From: Pseudomonadales bacterium
Lineage (GTDB): Bacteria > Pseudomonadota > Gammaproteobacteria > Pseudomonadales > Ketobacteraceae
DNA length: 64,000 nucleotides
Assembly: GCA_002701845.1 (NCBI GenBank)
Contig: NZXG01000061.1
Span: 243,736 to 307,735 of the forward strand
Direction: 5' to 3'
Positions 18,281 through 29,136 of the stretch are shown here, piece by piece. Position 1 is the first letter of the stretch; the number at the start of each line of letters is the position of its first letter. The position numbers and the translations under genes were made by a program. Under the pieces are notes generated by a model. That model was given only the letters and a program-made list of their open reading frames with translations, ran no database searches and was not told the DNA's origin.

Positions 18281-18907
18281 GTGACCAGGGTCAAAATCTG
18301 TGGCATTACCAATCCGTCGGATGCGCTGGCCGCCATCCGGGCTGGCGCCGATGCCCTGGGGTTCGTATTTTATCCCCCCAGCCCCCGTTATGTGACGCCG
18401 GAGCAGGCCCGGGATATCATCGCCGGCCTGCCGCCTTTTATCACCAGTGTTGGCCTGCTGGTGGACGCGCAAAGCCAGGCTATTGAAGCCATCCTGCGCA
18501 AGGTGCCGCTGGATCTGCTGCAGTTTCATGGCCGGGAAACCGAAGCGGACTGCCGCGCCTGGCAGCGGCCCTATATTAAGGCCCTGCGCATGCGGGAAGG
18601 CTTGGACGTGGCAGCGGCCTGCCGGACTTACCACAGCAGTCGGGGCCTGTTGCTGGATGCGTATGTGCCCGGGCAGCCGGGTGGCACCGGCCAGAGTTTC
18701 GACTGGCAGCGAATTCCCCCGCAACTGAATAAACCGCTGATTCTGGCGGGAGGCCTGAATCCGGACAATATCCAGCGCGCCGTGCAAAGCGTGCGGCCCT
18801 GGGCGGTGGATGTCAGCGGTGGCGTGGAATCCACGCCGGGGGTCAAGGATTCAGAGCTGATGCATGCATTTATCAGAGGAGTTCACAGTGTCTCAAAACC
18901 CGCGTGA
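18281..18907 (+). CDS. trpF: phosphoribosylanthranilate isomerase
   Basis: TrpF performs the Amadori rearrangement of phosphoribosylanthranilate in tryptophan synthesis. The 208-residue TIM barrel begins [14 protein letters not shown] with the catalytic Cys (KICG), has the family motif LLLDAY, and ends with SGVE-type phosphate-binding residues ([15 protein letters not shown]) that include the catalytic-loop Asp. The start is GTG with a GGTGGGAG ribosome-binding site. It overlaps trpB by 20 bases, so trpF-trpB-trpA form a coupled unit separate from any trpE/G/D/C genes, none of which is in the window. Confidence 0.96.
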   Translation: MTRVKICGITNPSDALAAIRAGADALGFVFYPPSPRYVTPEQARDIIAGLPPFITSVGLLVDAQSQAIEAILRKVPLDLLQFHGRETEADCRAWQRPYIKALRMREGLDVAAACRTYHSSRGLLLDAYVPGQPGGTGQSFDWQRIPPQLNKPLILAGGLNPDNIQRAVQSVRPWAVDVSGGVESTPGVKDSELMHAFIRGVHSVSKPA

Positions 18908-20102
18908 CTTTTTGCATACGCCGGATGATCTCGGCAACTTCGGTCCCTATGGCGGCCGCTTCGTATCCGAGACCCTGATGGCGGCATTGGACGAACTGGA
19001 AACCATCTACGACCAGCTGTCCCGGGATCCGGAATTCCAGGCAGCCTTCGACAAGGATCTGGCCCATTATGTGGGCCGGCCCTCGCCCCTTTATCACGCC
19101 GAACGCTGGTCACAGAAACTGGGCGGTGCCCAGATATTCCTGAAGCGGGAGGACCTTAATCACACCGGTGCCCACAAGGTGAATAACACCATCGGTCAGG
19201 CGCTGCTGGCCAAATACACCGGCAAACAGCGGGTGATCGCGGAAACCGGCGCCGGCCAGCACGGGGTGGCCAGCGCCACCGTGGCGGCGCGCCTGGGGCT
19301 GGAGTGTGAGGTATTTATGGGGGCCGAGGACGTCAAGCGTCAGTCCCTCAACGTTTATCGCATGAAGTTACTGGGCGCCAAGGTGACCCCGGTGACCTCC
19401 GGCACCCGTACCCTGAAGGACGCCATGAACGAGGCGCTGCGGGACTGGGTGGCCAATGTGGATGAAACCTTTTACATCATCGGCACCGTGGCCGGGCCGC
19501 ATCCGTATCCGAAACTGGTGCGGGACTTTCAGTGTGTCATCGGTCGCGAGGCCCGCCAGCAATGCCTGGATCAGAACGGCCGGCTGCCGGACGCCCTGGT
19601 GGCCTGCGTTGGCGGGGGCTCCAATGCCATTGGTCTGTTCCACCCGTTTCTGGCGGATGAGTCGGTGACCATGTATGGCGTGGAGGCCGGTGGCCTGGGG
19701 CTGGCCAGCGGCCAGCACGCAGCGCCGCTTTGCGCCGGTCGCCCCGGTGTTCTGCACGGCAACCGCACCTATCTGATGGAAGACGATTCCGGCCAGATTA
19801 TCCATACCCATTCGGTGTCCGCGGGGTTGGACTATCCGGGGGTGGGTCCGGAGCACGCCTGGCTCAAGGACTGTGGCCGGGTGAATTATGTGGCGGTGGA
19901 CGATGATGAGGCGCTGGCGGCGTTTCGGAACCTGACCCGGGTGGAAGGGATTATGCCGGCGCTGGAATCCAGCCATGCACTGGCCTACGCCGCCAAACTG
20001 GCCCCCACCATGGACCGCGACCAGGTGATTGTCATTAATCTTTCGGGCCGGGGAGACAAGGACATTCATACTGTGGCCGAAATCGACGGTATCACAATTT
20101 AA
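18888..20102 (+). CDS. trpB: tryptophan synthase beta chain
   Basis: TrpB condenses indole with serine using pyridoxal phosphate. The 404-residue protein has [14 protein letters not shown] at the N-terminus and PLP-binding Lys97 in [11 protein letters not shown]. It also has the GSNAIG phosphate-binding loop ([12 protein letters not shown]) and the monovalent-cation and subunit-interface regions. I chose GTG 18888, with AGAGGAG seven bases upstream inside trpF, rather than the in-frame ATG 18864, because it gives the usual family length of about 400. Confidence 0.95.
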   Translation: MSQNPRDFLHTPDDLGNFGPYGGRFVSETLMAALDELETIYDQLSRDPEFQAAFDKDLAHYVGRPSPLYHAERWSQKLGGAQIFLKREDLNHTGAHKVNNTIGQALLAKYTGKQRVIAETGAGQHGVASATVAARLGLECEVFMGAEDVKRQSLNVYRMKLLGAKVTPVTSGTRTLKDAMNEALRDWVANVDETFYIIGTVAGPHPYPKLVRDFQCVIGREARQQCLDQNGRLPDALVACVGGGSNAIGLFHPFLADESVTMYGVEAGGLGLASGQHAAPLCAGRPGVLHGNRTYLMEDDSGQIIHTHSVSAGLDYPGVGPEHAWLKDCGRVNYVAVDDDEALAAFRNLTRVEGIMPALESSHALAYAAKLAPTMDRDQVIVINLSGRGDKDIHTVAEIDGITI

Positions 20103-20126
20103 GGTGGACGGGAGGAGTCAACACTC

Positions 20127-20930
20127 ATGAGCCGCATTCAAGCGCGCCTGGAAAGTCTGCAACAACAGGGTCGCAAAGCGCTGATCCCCTTTATCACCGC
20201 CGGTGATCCGCAATTGGATGCCACAGTACCGCTGCTGCATGTTCTGGCGGAAGCGGGCGCCGATATTATCGAACTGGGCATTCCGTTTTCCGATCCCATG
20301 GCGGATGGGCCAGTGATCCAGCTGGCGGATGAACGGGCCCTGGCCAATGGCGCCACCACCTGTCATGTGCTGAGCATGGTGCAAGAGTTTCGGCATCAGG
20401 ATCAGCAAACCCCTATCGTCCTCATGGGCTATCTGAATCCCATTGAAGCCTACGGCTATGACAAGTTTGCCCGGGACGCGGCGGAAGCCGGGGTGGATGG
20501 CCTGATTCTGGTGGATCTGCCACCGGAAGCCGCCGGCCCGTGCCTGGAACGGTTCGATGCCGCCGGCCTGGATACCATCTTTCTGATCGCCCCCACCACC
20601 AGCGACAAGCGCATTCCGCGTATTGCCGCCGCGGGGCGTGGCTATCTTTATTACGTCTCTCTGAAAGGGGTCACGGGGGCGGGTAATCTGGATGTGGACG
20701 GGGTGCGCCGCAAGCTGGAAACAATTCGTAAAATAACCGATTTGCCCGTGGCCGTGGGCTTTGGTATCAAGGACGCTGAAACTGCCCGCCTGATCGGTGA
20801 ACACGCCGATGGTGTTGTGGTGGGCAGCGCCCTGGTAAAACTGATCGCCGAGTTTCAGGACGATCGCGATGCCATGCTGGCCCGGGTTGGGGAAATGACC
20901 CGATCATTGCGCCAGGGCTTGGACCGATAA
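20127..20930 (+). CDS. trpA: tryptophan synthase alpha chain
   Basis: TrpA cleaves indole-3-glycerol phosphate to indole and channels it to TrpB. The 267-residue TIM barrel contains the catalytic Glu in IELGIPFSDPMADGP, the second catalytic Asp in the same loop region, and phosphate-binding glycines in SLKGVTGAG and VGFGI. The start ATG follows GGGAGGAG. The gene lies 24 bases after trpB, and accD follows 34 bases downstream. Confidence 0.97.
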   Translation: MSRIQARLESLQQQGRKALIPFITAGDPQLDATVPLLHVLAEAGADIIELGIPFSDPMADGPVIQLADERALANGATTCHVLSMVQEFRHQDQQTPIVLMGYLNPIEAYGYDKFARDAAEAGVDGLILVDLPPEAAGPCLERFDAAGLDTIFLIAPTTSDKRIPRIAAAGRGYLYYVSLKGVTGAGNLDVDGVRRKLETIRKITDLPVAVGFGIKDAETARLIGEHADGVVVGSALVKLIAEFQDDRDAMLARVGEMTRSLRQGLDR

Positions 20931-20964
20931 TCAATAACCACAGCAACATCAGGATGGCGCTGCT

Positions 20965-21831
20965 ATGAGCAACAGCTGGCTGGAAAAAATTCTCCCCAGT
21001 GTGGGCAGAGGTTCCAGTAACAAAAAGACCGAAGTTCCCGAAGGCCTGTGGAAGAAGTGCGCCAAGTGCGGTGCGTTCCTGTATCGTCCGGAGCTGGAGA
21101 AAAACCTGGACGTCTGCCCCAAGTGTGACCATCACATGCGGATCAATGCCCGCCGGCGGCTGGATTTGTTTCTGGATCCCGAAGGGCGGGAGGAGCTGGC
21201 CAGAGAGCTGGAGCCGGTGGACCGGTTGAAGTTCAAGGACAGTAAACGCTACAAGGACCGCCTCAGTGCCGCCCAAAAGGCCACCGGCGAGAAAGACGCA
21301 CTGGTGGTGATGAAGGGCACCGTAAACCAATCCCCGGTCATCGCCTCGGCCTTCGATTTTGAATTCCTGGGGGGCTCCATGGGCTCCATTGTGGGTGAAA
21401 AGTTCGTGCGGGCGGTGGATGCCGCCAACGAAAACAGTTGTCCTTATGTCTGTTTCTCCGCCAGTGGCGGCGCCCGTATGCAGGAGGCTTTGTTCTCGCT
21501 GATGCAGATGGCAAAAACCAGCGCCGCCCTGGAAAAACTCAAAGAACATCGATTACCGTTTTTCTCGGTGATGACCGATCCGGTCTATGGTGGTGTGTCC
21601 GCCAGCCTGGCCATGCTGGGGGATATCAACCTGGCGGAACCCAATGCTCTGATCGGTTTCGCCGGCCCCCGGGTGATCGAACAAACCGTACGGCAAAAAC
21701 TGCCGGAAGGGTTCCAGCGCAGTGAATTTCTGCTGGAGCACGGGGTGCTGGACATGATCGTCCATCGCCACGAAATGCGCGATACCCTGCAACGACTGAT
21801 GGATAAGTTATCGCCCCGGAATGTCGCTTAG
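20965..21831 (+). CDS. accD: acetyl-CoA carboxylase carboxyltransferase beta subunit
   Basis: AccD with AccA transfers the carboxyl group from carboxybiotin to acetyl-CoA, giving malonyl-CoA. The 288-residue protein carries the N-terminal zinc ribbon (C32-x2-C35 ... C51-x2-C54) and the crotonase-fold carboxyltransferase domain with [11 protein letters not shown] and ASGGARMQE oxyanion motifs. The 3' end overlaps folC by 11 bases. In E. coli the zinc ribbon also lets the protein bind its own mRNA; whether that holds here is not visible. Confidence 0.97.
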   Translation: MSNSWLEKILPSVGRGSSNKKTEVPEGLWKKCAKCGAFLYRPELEKNLDVCPKCDHHMRINARRRLDLFLDPEGREELARELEPVDRLKFKDSKRYKDRLSAAQKATGEKDALVVMKGTVNQSPVIASAFDFEFLGGSMGSIVGEKFVRAVDAANENSCPYVCFSASGGARMQEALFSLMQMAKTSAALEKLKEHRLPFFSVMTDPVYGGVSASLAMLGDINLAEPNALIGFAGPRVIEQTVRQKLPEGFQRSEFLLEHGVLDMIVHRHEMRDTLQRLMDKLSPRNVA

Positions 21832-23083
21832 TGACTGGTTAAGCCGCCTGGAGCGGCTCCATTTCAAGGCCATTGATATGGGGCTGGAGCGAATCCGGGC
21901 GGTGGCCGTCGCACTGGGGCTGTTTACCAATCCGCCTTTCGTGTTCACCGTTGCCGGCACCAACGGTAAGGGTTCCACGGTCGCCATCCTGGATCAGCTA
22001 TTGCGCCGGGGCGGTTACCGAACCGGCTGCTACACCTCCCCCCATCTGGTGCACTTCAACGAGCGGGTTTGTATCAACGGTCAATGCTGCAACGACGCTG
22101 AGCTGATTGCCGCGTTCGAAGCGGTGGAGGCGGCCCGGAGTGGGATCAGTCTCACTTACTTTGAATTCACCACCCTGGCGGCCATCTGGTTATTCCAACG
22201 TCGGGATCTGGACGCCTGGGTGCTGGAGGTGGGCCTGGGCGGACGCCTGGATGCAGTGAATCTTTGGGATCCGGACGTGGCCGTGGTCACCAGCATCGCC
22301 CTGGATCATCAGGCCTGGCTGGGGGATACCCGCAGTGCCATTGGCTTGGAAAAGATCGGTATCGGCCGGGGCGGGCGCCCTCTGGTGCTGGGGGAGCCGG
22401 ATGTGCCAGAGGCGGTACGACAGCAGGCGCGGACCATGGGTTGTCAGATACTGGCCCTGGGACAGGACTTCAATTTCCAGAGCGACGCCGAAAGTTGGCA
22501 CTGCCAGCTGCGCGCCGGCGACGGCCAGCGGACTGAGCTTCGGAATCTGCCCAGGCCGGAACTCTATCTGCAGAATGCCGTCACCGCATTACAGGCCCTG
22601 GCATTGTCTCCATTCCAGCTGGACCGGGACACCCTGGAGCGGGGCCTGAATCTGGCGACACTGCCGGGGCGGCGCCAGCTGCTGCATCGGGATCCCGATC
22701 TGATGCTGGATGTCGGTCATAACCCCCATGCCGCCGATGCCCTGGCCCGGCACCTACGGGCCGCCGGCTATCAACGGGTGAACTGCGTCCTGGGGATGCT
22801 GTCCGATAAAGACGTCATCAATACGGTCATGCCGCTGCTGGATGTGGTGGACCGCTGGTATCCAGTGGCTTTGGCCACAGACAGGGCGCTGGCGCCCGCC
22901 GGGCTGCAGCGCACTTTGCTCGAGCTGGGGGCCTGCAGTGATGCCCCTGCACCGGCGGCCCACCGGGCGGTAAAGCGGCTGCTGGCAGAAGTGCACTCCG
23001 GCGAGCTGGTGCTGGTATTTGGGTCCTTCTATACAGTGGCGGACGTTATACAATACGGCGATCTGGAACCGGCGAAGGGTTAG
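21821..23083 (+). CDS. folC: bifunctional dihydrofolate synthase/folylpolyglutamate synthase
   Basis: FolC adds glutamate to dihydropteroate and then extends the polyglutamate tail of folates. The 420-residue Mur-ligase-type protein has [12 protein letters not shown] (P-loop), [11 protein letters not shown] (folate loop), and the [13 protein letters not shown] central motif. A C-terminal domain contains [11 protein letters not shown]. The start is inside accD. The accD-folC-SPOR-cvpA-purF series is strongly conserved in gammaproteobacteria. Confidence 0.96.
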   Translation: MSLSDWLSRLERLHFKAIDMGLERIRAVAVALGLFTNPPFVFTVAGTNGKGSTVAILDQLLRRGGYRTGCYTSPHLVHFNERVCINGQCCNDAELIAAFEAVEAARSGISLTYFEFTTLAAIWLFQRRDLDAWVLEVGLGGRLDAVNLWDPDVAVVTSIALDHQAWLGDTRSAIGLEKIGIGRGGRPLVLGEPDVPEAVRQQARTMGCQILALGQDFNFQSDAESWHCQLRAGDGQRTELRNLPRPELYLQNAVTALQALALSPFQLDRDTLERGLNLATLPGRRQLLHRDPDLMLDVGHNPHAADALARHLRAAGYQRVNCVLGMLSDKDVINTVMPLLDVVDRWYPVALATDRALAPAGLQRTLLELGACSDAPAPAAHRAVKRLLAEVHSGELVLVFGSFYTVADVIQYGDLEPAKG

Positions 23084-23087
23084 CGCA

Positions 23088-23735
23088 TTGGATCAGAACC
23101 TGAAACAACGACTGGTGGGGGCGATCGTACTGATTTCCCTGGCGGTCATCTTTCTGCCTTTGGTATTTGACGGCCAACAGCAGCGTATCCACACAGAAGA
23201 TTATGAATTCCCTGAGGAGCCCGTCATCACCATCGAAGACGATGACTTCGAACGGCTGCTGCAGGAGGGTGAAGCGGTGGCGGAAGCGGTCGACGCGGTA
23301 GAGCAGGCTAAATCCGAGGTGGAAGCCGCCACGGTGGAAGCCGCCGACAGCACTGCTGATGCGTCTGCCGCTAACCCGGATCCCGCCACCTCCAGCCCCG
23401 ACAACCGGTCAGGCCCGGACACCACGTCTGAAACAGTGGAACAGTATGTCCGTGAGGAGCTGGAACAGGCCGACACTGACGCCGACGCCGCATCCGCAGT
23501 GGCACTGGCCGACGCCTGGATGCTGCAGGTGGGGGCGTTTTCCAGTCGCGCCAATGCCGAGGGTCTGCGGGATCGGCTGATCGCGGCCGGCTATAAGGCC
23601 TACAGCAAACCGGTGGGCGAGCTGCACAAGGTCTATGTGGGGCCGGAAATCCGCCGCTACCGGCTGCAACAGCAAAAAATCGCGCTGGAGCAGGAATTTA
23701 AAGTTAACGCACTGATTTTAAAGTATATTCCGTAG
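23088..23735 (+). CDS. SPOR-domain inner-membrane protein (DedD-like)
   Basis: A 215-residue protein with a short cytoplasmic N-terminus, one membrane span at about residues 8-28 (VGAIVLISLAVIFLPLVF), a long Ala/Asp/Glu/Ser-rich linker, and a C-terminal SPOR domain from about 140. SPOR domains bind septal peptidoglycan stripped of stem peptides, so the protein likely joins the division septum as DedD does. The start is TTG at 23088, five bases after the folC stop, with GAAGGG as ribosome-binding site; the upstream in-frame starts lie inside folC. Confidence 0.88.
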   Translation: MDQNLKQRLVGAIVLISLAVIFLPLVFDGQQQRIHTEDYEFPEEPVITIEDDDFERLLQEGEAVAEAVDAVEQAKSEVEAATVEAADSTADASAANPDPATSSPDNRSGPDTTSETVEQYVREELEQADTDADAASAVALADAWMLQVGAFSSRANAEGLRDRLIAAGYKAYSKPVGELHKVYVGPEIRRYRLQQQKIALEQEFKVNALILKYIP

Positions 23736-23745
23736 ATGATTAGGG

Positions 23746-23775
23746 TTGGGAATTTGGCACCCGCTCTGCTAGAAT
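23746..23775 (+). promoter_or_regulatory. candidate sigma-70 promoter for cvpA-purF
   Basis: TTGGGA at 23746-23751 and TAGAAT at 23770-23775 are 18 bases apart, in the 83-base gap before cvpA. No PurR-type operator is evident. Confidence 0.4.
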
Positions 23776-23818
23776 GCGGCCCTCGTGAATTGTCATCCTG
23801 GTTCTGTCACCCGCTGCA

Positions 23819-24319
23819 ATGAGCATTGCTGATTATGTTATTCTCGGCTGCGTTGGCCTGTCCATGGCCCTCAGCCTGCACCGTGGCTTTGCCCTGGAAG
23901 CGCTGTCCCTGGTTACCTGGATTGCGGCCTTCGTCATTGCCCGCCTATTCAGTGTGCCCCTGGCAGTGGTGCTGGGCCAATGGGTGGAAGCGCCTTCCGC
24001 CCGCCAGCCGCTGGCTTTTATCGCGCTTTTCATCCTCACCCTGATTGTGGGGTCGCTGATCAAACATCTGGTGAAAGAGATCGTCAAGGTCACGGGGCTT
24101 TCCGGCACCGATCGGGTGCTGGGCAGTGCGTTCGGCTTATTGCGGGGCTGCCTGCTGGTGGTGGTGGCCCTGGGATTTCTGGCCCGCACCACAGCAATGC
24201 CCGGGGACAGCTGGTGGCGGGAATCGGTGTTAATACCCCATTTTATGCTGGTGGAAGCCTGGACCGTGGATACCGGACAGGCACTGTGGCAGCGAATCAT
24301 GGATATCGGCACTGATTAG
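23819..24319 (+). CDS. cvpA: CvpA family inner-membrane protein
   Basis: A 166-residue protein with four hydrophobic segments (about 3-20, 27-50, 65-85 and 103-120) and the Gly-rich LGSAFGLLRG motif characteristic of CvpA/colicin V production proteins. In E. coli cvpA is co-transcribed with purF and is needed for colicin V production and envelope stress tolerance. The same linkage exists here, with a 59-base gap to purF. The molecular function of the family is unresolved. Confidence 0.9.
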   Translation: MSIADYVILGCVGLSMALSLHRGFALEALSLVTWIAAFVIARLFSVPLAVVLGQWVEAPSARQPLAFIALFILTLIVGSLIKHLVKEIVKVTGLSGTDRVLGSAFGLLRGCLLVVVALGFLARTTAMPGDSWWRESVLIPHFMLVEAWTVDTGQALWQRIMDIGTD

Positions 24320-24378
24320 CGCCGGTCATTGCGCTATCATTGTCAGTCCCAGGCACACGACGTATTGAGGTATAGCGA

Positions 24379-25899
24379 ATGTGCGGAATAGTCGGCATTG
24401 TGGGTCGCTCCCATGTCAACCAGACGCTGTATGATGGATTGACAGTGTTGCAGCACCGCGGGCAGGACGCTGCCGGGATTGTCACCTGCGACCAGGACAA
24501 GCTGTACCTGCGCAAGGACAATGGCATGGTCCGCGATGTGTTTCGCTCCCGTCACATGCGCCGGCTGATGGGCAATATGGGCATCGGACATGTGCGTTAT
24601 CCCACCGCCGGTAGCTCCAGCTCGGCTGAGGCACAGCCCTTTTACGTCAACAGCCCCTATGGCATTACCCTGGCCCACAACGGCAACCTCACCAACGCTG
24701 CCCAGATAGGCGAGGACCTGTATAAAACCGATCTGCGCCATATCAACACCAACTCGGACTCTGAAGTGTTGCTGAACATTTTTGCCCATGAACTGCAGCG
24801 CCTGGGTAAACTGGTCCCCACGGAAGAGGATATTTTTACCGCGGTATCCGCGGTACACGCCCGCTGCCGCGGGGCCTATGCCGTGGTGGCCATGATTACC
24901 GGTTACGGCATTGTGGGCTTCCGTGATCCCAATGGTATCCGCCCGGTGTGTTTTGGTGAGCGCGAAACCGAGGACGGCCCGGAATACATGATTGCCTCCG
25001 AAAGTGTGGCGCTACAGGCCATGGGCTTTGATCTGATTCGGGATATTGCCCCGGGGGAGGCCGTCTACATCACCATCGACGGTCAGCTGTTCACCCGTGA
25101 CTGTGCCCCCAACGCGGACTACCGCCCCTGTATCTTTGAGCACGTGTATCTGGCGCGGCCGGATTCCATTATGGACGGTATCTCCGTATACAAGGCCCGT
25201 TTGCGCATGGGGGAACGGCTGGCGGCCAAAATCAAACGGGTGTGGCCCGACCATGACGTGGATGTGGTGATTCCCATCCCCGATACCAGTCGCACCTCGG
25301 CATTGCAATTGGCCTACAATCTGGGGGTCAAGTTCCGGGAGGGTTTCATCAAAAACCGTTATATCGGTCGCACCTTTATCATGCCCGGGCAGAATGAACG
25401 CAAGAAATCCGTACGCCAGAAGCTGAACGCCATCGGCCTGGAATTCCAGGGCAAGAACGTGCTGCTGGTGGACGATTCCATTGTGCGGGGCACCACCTGC
25501 AATCAGATCATCGAAATGGCCCGGGATGCCGGCGCCAAGAAAGTGTATTTCGCATCCGCCGCGCCACCCGTCTGTTACCCCAACGTCTACGGGATCGACA
25601 TGCCGGCGGCCAAAGAGTTAATCGCTCATGGTCGCAGCGTGGAAGAGATACAGCGTTTGATTGGGGCCGACTGGCTGGTGTATCAGGATCTGGAGGATCT
25701 GATCGCCGCATCCCGGGAAGGCAATCCGGAAATCGATCAGTTCGATTGCTCGGTGTTTAATGGTGAGTATATTACCGGTGATATCAATGACGGCTACCTG
25801 GAACAGCTGGAGGCCGCCCGTAACGACAGCGCCAAAAAACAGAAAGTCACCCAACTGGCGGTCAATAGCGAAAGCATTGATTTACATAACGCCAACTGA
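24379..25899 (+). CDS. purF: amidophosphoribosyltransferase
   Basis: PurF makes phosphoribosylamine from PRPP and glutamine, the first committed purine step. The 506-residue protein begins MCGIVGIVG, where Cys2 is the N-terminal nucleophile of the glutaminase domain after Met removal. There is no propeptide, as in the E. coli type. The C-terminal phosphoribosyltransferase domain has the PRPP-binding loop [19 protein letters not shown] ribosome-binding site precedes the ATG. Likely co-transcribed with cvpA. Confidence 0.97.
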   Translation: MCGIVGIVGRSHVNQTLYDGLTVLQHRGQDAAGIVTCDQDKLYLRKDNGMVRDVFRSRHMRRLMGNMGIGHVRYPTAGSSSSAEAQPFYVNSPYGITLAHNGNLTNAAQIGEDLYKTDLRHINTNSDSEVLLNIFAHELQRLGKLVPTEEDIFTAVSAVHARCRGAYAVVAMITGYGIVGFRDPNGIRPVCFGERETEDGPEYMIASESVALQAMGFDLIRDIAPGEAVYITIDGQLFTRDCAPNADYRPCIFEHVYLARPDSIMDGISVYKARLRMGERLAAKIKRVWPDHDVDVVIPIPDTSRTSALQLAYNLGVKFREGFIKNRYIGRTFIMPGQNERKKSVRQKLNAIGLEFQGKNVLLVDDSIVRGTTCNQIIEMARDAGAKKVYFASAAPPVCYPNVYGIDMPAAKELIAHGRSVEEIQRLIGADWLVYQDLEDLIAASREGNPEIDQFDCSVFNGEYITGDINDGYLEQLEAARNDSAKKQKVTQLAVNSESIDLHNAN

Positions 25900-25919
25900 A
25901 TCCGCGGGAACCAACCCTC

Positions 25920-27113
25920 ATGGCGCAAGACGATCAAGATCAGACACTGCATCCGGAAACCCTGGCTTTGCGAACCGGTCAGTTGCGAACCGGGGAGGGT
26001 GCCCACAGCGAGCCCATTTTTGCCACCTCCAGCTATGTGTTCGACAGTGCCGCCCAGGCGGCGGCCCGCTTCTCCGGGGAAGAGCCCGGCAATATCTATT
26101 CCCGCTTTACCAATCCCACGGTGCAGGCGTTTGAACAGCGGCTGGCGGCCCTGGAGGGGGCCGAGCGCTGTGTGGCTACGGCTTCCGGTATGGCGGCGAT
26201 TCTCAGTACGGTGATGGCGCTGTTGCAGGCCGGCGATGAGGTGGTGTGTTCCCGCAGCGTGTTCGGCACCACCAATGTGCTGTTCGAAAAATACCTGCAG
26301 CGGTTCGGCGTACATACCCGCTTTGTGCCGCTGACGGCCATGGAGCAGTGGCAGCAGGCGATCACCAGCAAGACCCGGCTGTTATTTCTGGAAACCCCCT
26401 CCAACCCCCTGTGTGAAGTGGTGGATATTACCGCCATGGCGGAGCTGGCACACAGCCATGGTGCCCTGCTGGTGGTGGATAACTGTTTTTGTACACCGGC
26501 ACTGCAACAGCCCCTGGCCCTGGGGGCGGACATCGCTCTGCATTCCGCCACCAAGTTCCTGGACGGACAAGGCCGTTGCATCGGTGGCGCGGTATGTGGC
26601 GATCACGCCCTGATGGAGGAGGTGTTCGGGTTTTTGCGCAGCGCTGGGCCCAGCCTCAGTCCGTTCAATGCCTGGGTGTTTCTCAAGGGACTGGAAACCC
26701 TGAGCCTGCGGATGCAGGCCCATTCCCGCAATGCCCTGGAACTGGCCCGCTGGCTGGATCAGCACCCGGCGGTGGAACAGGTGTTTCACGCCGGCCTGCC
26801 GGAACACCCGCAACACGATCTGGCCCGCCGCCAGCAGCGGGATTTTGGCGGGGTGTTGTCGTTCCGGGTGAAGGGCGGCCGCACTCAGGCCTGGCAGGTG
26901 ATCGACAGCACCCGCATTCTTTCCATTACCGGCAACCTGGGAGACGCCAAGACCACTATCACCCATCCCGCCACCACCACCCACGGGCGTTTGTCCGACG
27001 CGGCCAAGCTGGAGTCCGGCATCAGTGAAAATCTGATCCGCCTGTGCGTGGGGCTGGAGCACAGCGACGACATCAAGGCGGATCTGCAGCGCGGCCTGGC
27101 AAAGGTGAACTGA
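25920..27113 (+). CDS. metZ: O-succinylhomoserine sulfhydrylase
   Basis: MetZ uses pyridoxal phosphate to make homocysteine directly from O-succinylhomoserine and sulfide. The 397-residue Cys/Met-metabolism PLP enzyme has Lys212 in HSATKFLDGQGR, plus YSRFTNPTVQAFE and the C-terminal LIRLCVGLEHSDDI. Position next to purF is typical of Pseudomonas metZ and favours MetZ over MetB or MetC. It lies 20 bases after purF, so it may be transcribed with it. Together with the mtn genes it gives this window both new synthesis and recycling routes to methionine. Confidence 0.93.
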   Translation: MAQDDQDQTLHPETLALRTGQLRTGEGAHSEPIFATSSYVFDSAAQAAARFSGEEPGNIYSRFTNPTVQAFEQRLAALEGAERCVATASGMAAILSTVMALLQAGDEVVCSRSVFGTTNVLFEKYLQRFGVHTRFVPLTAMEQWQQAITSKTRLLFLETPSNPLCEVVDITAMAELAHSHGALLVVDNCFCTPALQQPLALGADIALHSATKFLDGQGRCIGGAVCGDHALMEEVFGFLRSAGPSLSPFNAWVFLKGLETLSLRMQAHSRNALELARWLDQHPAVEQVFHAGLPEHPQHDLARRQQRDFGGVLSFRVKGGRTQAWQVIDSTRILSITGNLGDAKTTITHPATTTHGRLSDAAKLESGISENLIRLCVGLEHSDDIKADLQRGLAKVN

Positions 27114-27245
27114 AGCCAACTTTATCGCCGCCGCGCCTGATAACCGCTCCGGGGCTGCTAGACTGATAGCTAAACGGTTTTGTTGTATGGTCCCGCCAGC
27201 AGCCCCTGCAGGCCTGACGGGGCTGGTCATAGGGGAGAGTTATTG

Positions 27246-28152
<907 letters not shown>

Positions 28153-28172
<20 letters not shown>

Positions 28173-29136
28173 CGCGCCGTCAGCGCTGCGGCGGATGCTG
28201 CGGCAACGCTGGCAGAACTGGCTGCGGCGCCGGCTCCCGGCACGGCGCCGGGTTACCCTGGATCAGAAGCGCATCTTCATCCTGCCCACCTGGATGGGGC
28301 TGGGCTATCTGCTCACGGCTCTGTTGTTGTTTCTGGCCGGGGTGAACTACGAAAACAGCATGATTCTTAACTTCAGTTTTTTTCTGGGTAGCCTGTTTGT
28401 GGTCAGCATCCTGCAAACCTACGGTAACCTGTCGGGTCTGGTGATCAGCGCCGGCCATGCGGAACCGGCCTTTGCCGGCCAGGAAGCCAAATTCGTGGTG
28501 CACCTGGCCAAATCCCGGCGCAAGCAGCACTGCTCCATTTATTGCTCCTGGCACGGATTCAAGTCCGAAGCCTGCAACCTTACCGCGGTGGAAGAGGTGC
28601 CAGTCTCTCTGCTGATCGCCACCAGTCAGCGTGGCCGGTTTCGACCCGGGCGTTTCCGTCTGCAAACCGTATATCCTTTTGGGCTCTGTCACGCCTGGAC
28701 CTGGATCGACCTGGATATGGAGGCGCTGGTGTATCCCAAGCCGGTGGAATGCCCCCTGGCCAGCAGTCAACAGGAGGCGGATCAGGAGGGAACCCTGGTC
28801 AGCGCCGAAGGGCAGGAGGACTTCGATGGGCTGCGGGGTTACCAGCCCTCGGATTCCCTGCGCACGGTGGACTGGAAGGCCTACGCCCGCAGCAATACGC
28901 TCTATACCAAGCAGTTCCACGGCTATCAGAGTACCACCCGCTGGCTGCGCTGGGCCGATGTGCCGGGGGCGGATTTGGAATTGCGCTTGTCGCATCTTTG
29001 TTACTGGGTGCTGGAACTGAGCCGGGAAGGGGAGCCTTACGGGCTGGACTTGCCGGGGCGGACAATCAGTCCGGCCCTGGGCAAAAGCCACGAAGAGGCC
29101 TGTCTGGTGGCACTGGCGGAGTTTGGTCATGGCTGA
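28153..29136 (+). CDS. DUF58 domain-containing membrane protein
   Basis: A 327-residue protein with a very basic N-terminus, two adjacent membrane spans (about residues 48-68 and 75-95), and a C-terminal DUF58 domain marked by DFDGLRGYQPSDSLRTVDWK. DUF58 proteins accompany MoxR ATPases and transglutaminase-like membrane proteins in a conserved trio whose exact function is unclear; a von Willebrand-like fold has been proposed for the domain. It overlaps moxR by 20 bases and the next gene by 8. Confidence 0.9.
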